Shown here: in pieces, positions 60,799-64,000 of the stretch | Layout: every line of letters begins with the position of its first letter | Numbering within the stretch: position 1 is the first letter of the stretch | Source: Bacillota bacterium | GTDB taxonomy: Bacteria > Bacillota > Proteinivoracia > UBA4975 > VEMY01 | Direction: 5' to 3' | NCBI GenBank assembly: GCA_009711825.1 | Contig: VEMY01000026.1 | Span: 1-64,000 of the forward strand | DNA length: 64,000 bases | The notes under the pieces: generated by a model | Databases searched by the model: none | Seen by the model: only the letters and a program-made list of their open reading frames with translations | Told to the model about the DNA's origin: nothing | Made by a program: the position numbers and the translations under genes

Positions 60799-60804
60799 TT
60801 AAAG

Positions 60805-60828
60805 ACTCCGGGTGACCGGAGTTTTTTT
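60805..60828 (+). terminator. Intrinsic terminator after rpmA
   Basis: ACTCCGG and CCGGAGT pair around GTGA and are followed by T7, 6 bases after the stop codon. Confidence 0.9.
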
Positions 60829-60887
60829 GTATCCTCTATTAATGGTATCATATAACAATAGCAATAGATTAGACGGCAGGTGAAAAT

Positions 60888-62141
60888 ATGTTTGTGGATC
60901 TTGTGAAAATCATAGTCAGCGCTGGCGCCGGCGGTAACGGGGCAGTCAGTTTCCGGCGGGAAAAATACGTACCCCGCGGCGGGCCTGATGGCGGCGACGG
61001 AGGCAATGGCGGCAATGTAGTTTTGAAAGCCGTGTCGGAGAAGAATACTTTACTCAGTTTTCGTTATAAACGCAAGTTTAAAGCTGAAGATGGCGTTGCT
61101 GGCCGAAAGGGAAACCGCCATGGAAAAAACGGCGATGATTTGGTCATCGAGGTCCCTGTGGGAACCATTGTCTACGCTGCCGAATCAAATAAACTGCTGG
61201 CCGATTTAGATCAGGATGAGCAGACATTTGTTGTCGCCAAGGGTGGAAAAGGTGGTCGTGGTAATGCTCGCTTCGCCAACTCTGTCAATCGTGCACCTAA
61301 ATCAGCTGAATTGGGGCTGCCAGGCGAAGAAATTGAGCTGCGTCTGGAACTGAAATTGATGGCCGATGTGGGGTTGATTGGTTTTCCCAATGTTGGCAAA
61401 TCAACTTTGCTGGCTAATGTCTCAGCGGCACGGCCGAAAATTGCCGACTTTCCTTTTACGACAATTACACCCAATCTGGGGGTAGTGGCAGCCGGCGATG
61501 ACTCTTTTGTTTTGGCGGATATTCCCGGTTTAATTGAGGGCGCTGCCCAGGGTAAGGGGTTAGGGCATCAGTTTCTGCGTCATGTTGAGCGCACCCGCCT
61601 GTTAATTCACGTGCTGGATGTTTCGGGCCTCAGCGGGCGTGATCCTCTTGCCGACTGGAAGGCTGTAAATGCTGAACTAGGAGAATTTAATGATCGCCTG
61701 GCAAGCTTGCCTCAGATAATCGTCCTCAATAAGAGTGATATTGCAGAGGCAGCTTACGTGGAGCAAGTGCGTAGCAAATTGCCGGGCGAGGTGTTTGTGG
61801 TTTCCGGTGTAACCGGTTCTGGATTGAAAGAGCTGATGCATCATGTTGCGGGCAAGCTTCAGGACTTGCCTCGACAAGCATTGGTGGCCCCTGAACAGTC
61901 ACCGGTTATTGATCTCACCCCGGAGGAAGGGATTATTGTAGATAAGGTGGAAGATTATTTTGTAGTCCGGGGCAGGCGGGTGGAAATCCTGGCTGCAAAG
62001 ACAGACTTCGAGAACGATGATGCCGTTCGCAACTTCTTTCGAATGCTAAAACGTATCGGGGTTTACGACCGCTTGCGGGCTTGCGGTATCAAAGAGGGAG
62101 ATACTGTGGTCATAGCCGACCAGGAGTTTACATATGAGTAA
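60888..62141 (+). CDS. obgE: Obg GTPase
   Basis: Essential GTPase in ribosome maturation and stress response. The glycine-rich Obg fold occupies residues 1-157 (SAGAGGNGAVSFRREKYVPRGGP part). The G domain has GFPNVGKSTLLA (about 165-176), DIPGLIEGAAQGKGLG and NKSD. The C-terminal OCT domain lies at about 345-417 (DYFVVRGRRVEILAAKTDF). The length of 417 residues is normal. The Bacillus gene spo0B between rpmA and obg is absent. It overlaps nadD by 8 bases. Confidence 0.97.
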   Translation: MFVDLVKIIVSAGAGGNGAVSFRREKYVPRGGPDGGDGGNGGNVVLKAVSEKNTLLSFRYKRKFKAEDGVAGRKGNRHGKNGDDLVIEVPVGTIVYAAESNKLLADLDQDEQTFVVAKGGKGGRGNARFANSVNRAPKSAELGLPGEEIELRLELKLMADVGLIGFPNVGKSTLLANVSAARPKIADFPFTTITPNLGVVAAGDDSFVLADIPGLIEGAAQGKGLGHQFLRHVERTRLLIHVLDVSGLSGRDPLADWKAVNAELGEFNDRLASLPQIIVLNKSDIAEAAYVEQVRSKLPGEVFVVSGVTGSGLKELMHHVAGKLQDLPRQALVAPEQSPVIDLTPEEGIIVDKVEDYFVVRGRRVEILAAKTDFENDDAVRNFFRMLKRIGVYDRLRACGIKEGDTVVIADQEFTYE

Positions 62142-62739
62142 AATTAAAATATTTTTTGGCGGTTCTTTTGATCCCCCTCATTTAGGCCATTTGCTGATGG
62201 CGCAGCTGGCTTCGGAGAAGCTGGGGGCGCCGGTGACTTTTTTGCCTGCAGGCATCCCTCCCCACAAACAGGTGCGCTGCACAGCGGCCCAGCGCCTGGA
62301 GATGGTTCGACTTGCAATTGCCGGAAACACTCTGTTTTCGGTTGATGATACGGAAATCAAGCGACGAGAACCGGCGTATACATATGAGACCCTGGAACAA
62401 TTGCAAGCACGTTACCAGCTACAGGCGGACAGCTTGTACTTCTTGTTGGGTAGCGACTCAGTGACAGAATTGGAAACATGGCGCAACCCGGAAAGGATTG
62501 CCGCTTTATGTACTTTATTGGTTTATCCCCGACAAGCTTGGTCTGAGCTTGATCTCACAGGTGTACGCCGGAGTTTGAACCTGCGGTTAGAAATTTGTGA
62601 TGCGCCAATCGTCCAGATTTCTTCTACTTTTATTCGCCAGCGAATACAACAATATAAGAGTGTCAGGTACATGCTTCCTGAGGCAGTGGCTGATTTTATT
62701 GCGGAAAGGGGTTTGTATCTGAAGGAAAAACGCGTCTAG
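62134..62739 (+). CDS. nadD: Nicotinate-mononucleotide adenylyltransferase
   Basis: Transfers AMP to nicotinate mononucleotide in NAD synthesis. The nucleotidyltransferase motif GGSFDPPHLGHLLMAQ (residues 9-24) and the C-terminal ISSTFIRQRI are present. The length of 201 residues is normal. ATG 62134 overlaps the end of obgE. The frequent next gene yqeK is absent; a LytR_C protein follows instead. Confidence 0.95.
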   Translation: MSKIKIFFGGSFDPPHLGHLLMAQLASEKLGAPVTFLPAGIPPHKQVRCTAAQRLEMVRLAIAGNTLFSVDDTEIKRREPAYTYETLEQLQARYQLQADSLYFLLGSDSVTELETWRNPERIAALCTLLVYPRQAWSELDLTGVRRSLNLRLEICDAPIVQISSTFIRQRIQQYKSVRYMLPEAVADFIAERGLYLKEKRV

Positions 62740-62774
62740 CGTTGAAAGAATAAATATGGGGAGGTGTAAGCACA

Positions 62775-63974
62775 GTGCGTAGATATTCACGTTCCGGGTA
62801 TTATCGGCGCCGGCGCAGGGGCTTCAACTACCGGCGTATGGGCACGATTCTGACGGTTGTTGTGTTTCTTATATTGATTGCGGCGAGTGTCAATTTCTTT
62901 ACGCTCTATAATGCGCTCAGAGTGTCTGATAGTCCGACAATCTGGTATCCTCAGGATCAGGAGCGCACCCAGTTTTTGGTGCTCGGTAGTTATCAAGACT
63001 CCGTCACTACCGCATCGATATTGAGTGTACCCGCCGACAGTTCGCGTCCTGTATATCTGCTAAACATTCCACCGGAAACGTTGGTGGACGATGCGGACGG
63101 TGTCAGGGAATCGTTATCCAAAATGTTTGCCCATAAGGGTATCGAACCTGTTATCAGTTCGCTGGACAACCTGCTGGGCTCCCTTTCTGTGGATTATTGG
63201 TTAACCTATGAATTTGATGAGTTACCGGCCCTGTTGGAGTCAGTGCAGCCGTTACAAATAACACTGGAGCAAGGACATTCGGTAACCATCGATGATACCG
63301 ATTATGTTTTTGCTGCCGGTGCAAACTCAATTTCTGACACCAACGTTCAGGCTTTTGCCGCCTTGGCCGACGACTCCTTGTCTCCGGAAGCAATTTATGC
63401 CCATAACAAATTGATAGTCGCGGTTTTTAATGAAGTTTTTGCGCTAAATAATCTAGTTAATATGGTCGATAATCTGAGATTGGTAAACACTATGCATGAC
63501 ACAAATTTATCCGCCCGGGAGCTTGCCCGTTTCCGGGACACTTTAGCGGCAGTCAATCAACATAATTCGGATGTTTTATTGCTGCCGGGCCGGTGGTTGA
63601 GCGCAGATAACGACAGATTCTGGTCAGCGGAACCACGGCTAGTCAATTTGGTGGTCAGGCAGTTTCTGGAGGATATTCCCGCGTACAACCGGGATACTCT
63701 GGTTGTAGATGTTTATAATGGTAACGGGGTTGATGGGTTCGCCGGCAGTTCGGCTGAAAACCTGCGAGCTTTGGAATACCAGATTGGCCGAGTGGACAAT
63801 GCCGACGTTACTCAACAAACCCAGATTTATTATTTGCCTGAGTACCAATTGGCTGCGCTGGAACTGGCGCTGATTCTGGACTGTGAGCCGGCGTTAATTG
63901 AGGGTGAATATAATGATTCCGAAAACCCGGTTTCAATTATCTTAGGTAAAGATCTGATTGGAGGTAGTGAATGA
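62775..63974 (+). CDS. LCP/LytR_C-type membrane-anchored protein
   Basis: A 399-residue protein with a very basic N-terminus (RRYSRSGYYRRRRRGF) and one helix (about 25-44). Residues 70-290 look like a degenerate LCP (LytR-CpsA-Psr) domain: FLVLGSYQDSVTTASILSV and VYLLNIPPETLV correspond to early LCP blocks, but the Arg residues that bind the polyprenyl phosphate are not evident. The last 90 residues form a LytR_C domain (VDVYNGNGVDGFAGSSAENL). A wall-polymer ligase role is doubtful; a partner role is likelier. GTG 62775 follows GGGGAGGTG. The stop overlaps rsfS by ATGA. Confidence 0.75.
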   Translation: MRRYSRSGYYRRRRRGFNYRRMGTILTVVVFLILIAASVNFFTLYNALRVSDSPTIWYPQDQERTQFLVLGSYQDSVTTASILSVPADSSRPVYLLNIPPETLVDDADGVRESLSKMFAHKGIEPVISSLDNLLGSLSVDYWLTYEFDELPALLESVQPLQITLEQGHSVTIDDTDYVFAAGANSISDTNVQAFAALADDSLSPEAIYAHNKLIVAVFNEVFALNNLVNMVDNLRLVNTMHDTNLSARELARFRDTLAAVNQHNSDVLLLPGRWLSADNDRFWSAEPRLVNLVVRQFLEDIPAYNRDTLVVDVYNGNGVDGFAGSSAENLRALEYQIGRVDNADVTQQTQIYYLPEYQLAALELALILDCEPALIEGEYNDSENPVSIILGKDLIGGSE

Positions 63975-64000
63975 CTGGCACCGAACTCTTAGACATTGCT
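63971..64000 (+). CDS. rsfS: Ribosomal silencing factor RsfS, 5' end only
   Basis: Ten codons (MTGTELLDIA) begin at an ATGA overlap with the preceding gene and run off the window. In Firmicutes rsfS follows nadD and its neighbours, and the residues fit the start of RsfS; the assignment rests mainly on context. Confidence 0.5.
   Translation, partial: MTGTELLDIA

Overview
The window is one contiguous stretch of a Firmicutes chromosome, roughly half G+C, most likely an anaerobic Clostridia-type organism. Nearly all genes lie on the + strand. Two classic Firmicutes gene orders are recognisable: tig-clpP-clpX-lonB-lon-ysxC followed later by valS-folC, and maf-radC-mreBCD...spoIVFB-like-rplU-prp-rpmA-obgE-nadD. 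Ribosome binding sites are strong (AGGAGG type) with frequent TTG and GTG starts. The pairing of Rnf with a large Mrp-type antiporter points to a sodium-based energy economy, perhaps in an alkaliphile or halophile; that lifestyle is an inference.

Layout. 1-2.6 kb: a truncated ECF sigma factor, a membrane-anchored anti-sigma-like protein and a lipoprotein. 2.6-11.6 kb: tRNA-Gly(GCC), trigger factor, ClpP, ClpX, LonB, Lon, YsxC and HPr kinase. 11.6-18 kb: an accessory insert with a decayed M24 peptidase, a small minus-strand gene of unknown function, a five-gene FAD/Fe-S amine or imino-acid dehydrogenase operon, a thiamine-binding-type protein and a frameshifted DMT transporter. 18-26.5 kb: a valine T-box, valS, folC, two TPR-like proteins, a YcaQ/AlkX-type glycosylase on the minus strand and a lipoprotein deacetylase. 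26.5-32.5 kb: an NAD-linked formate dehydrogenase operon whose catalytic subunit contains selenocysteine (in-frame TGA at 30217, SECIS hairpin just downstream), then the redox repressor rex. 32.6-34 kb: aspartase. 34-40 kb: rnfCDGEAB. 40-47.8 kb: a ten-gene Mrp/Mbh-like antiporter cluster. 47.8-49.8 kb: ApbE flavin transferase, a NusG domain II protein and a Gx-type membrane protein. 49.8-64 kb: maf, radC, mreBCD, PBP2, rodA, an M50 protease, two radical-SAM-linked genes, rplU-prp-rpmA, obgE, nadD, a LytR_C protein and the first codons of rsfS.

How the genes fit together. Formate dehydrogenase would feed NADH (and perhaps ferredoxin) pools. Rnf couples ferredoxin and NAD to ion pumping, and the Mrp-like antiporter would exchange that ion gradient. 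ApbE attaches FMN to RnfG and RnfD. Rex, encoded directly after the formate dehydrogenase operon, probably senses NADH/NAD; a perfect 6-4-6 palindrome with the Rex core pattern sits at the predicted transcription start of that operon.

The least ordinary observations are an RnfG with five tandem FMN-binding domains, each with its own S-G-[AS]-T flavinylation motif, and a third MnhD-like antiporter subunit that carries five exact-length 25-residue repeats between membrane segments at its C-terminus. The structured leader of the formate dehydrogenase operon is also unassigned.
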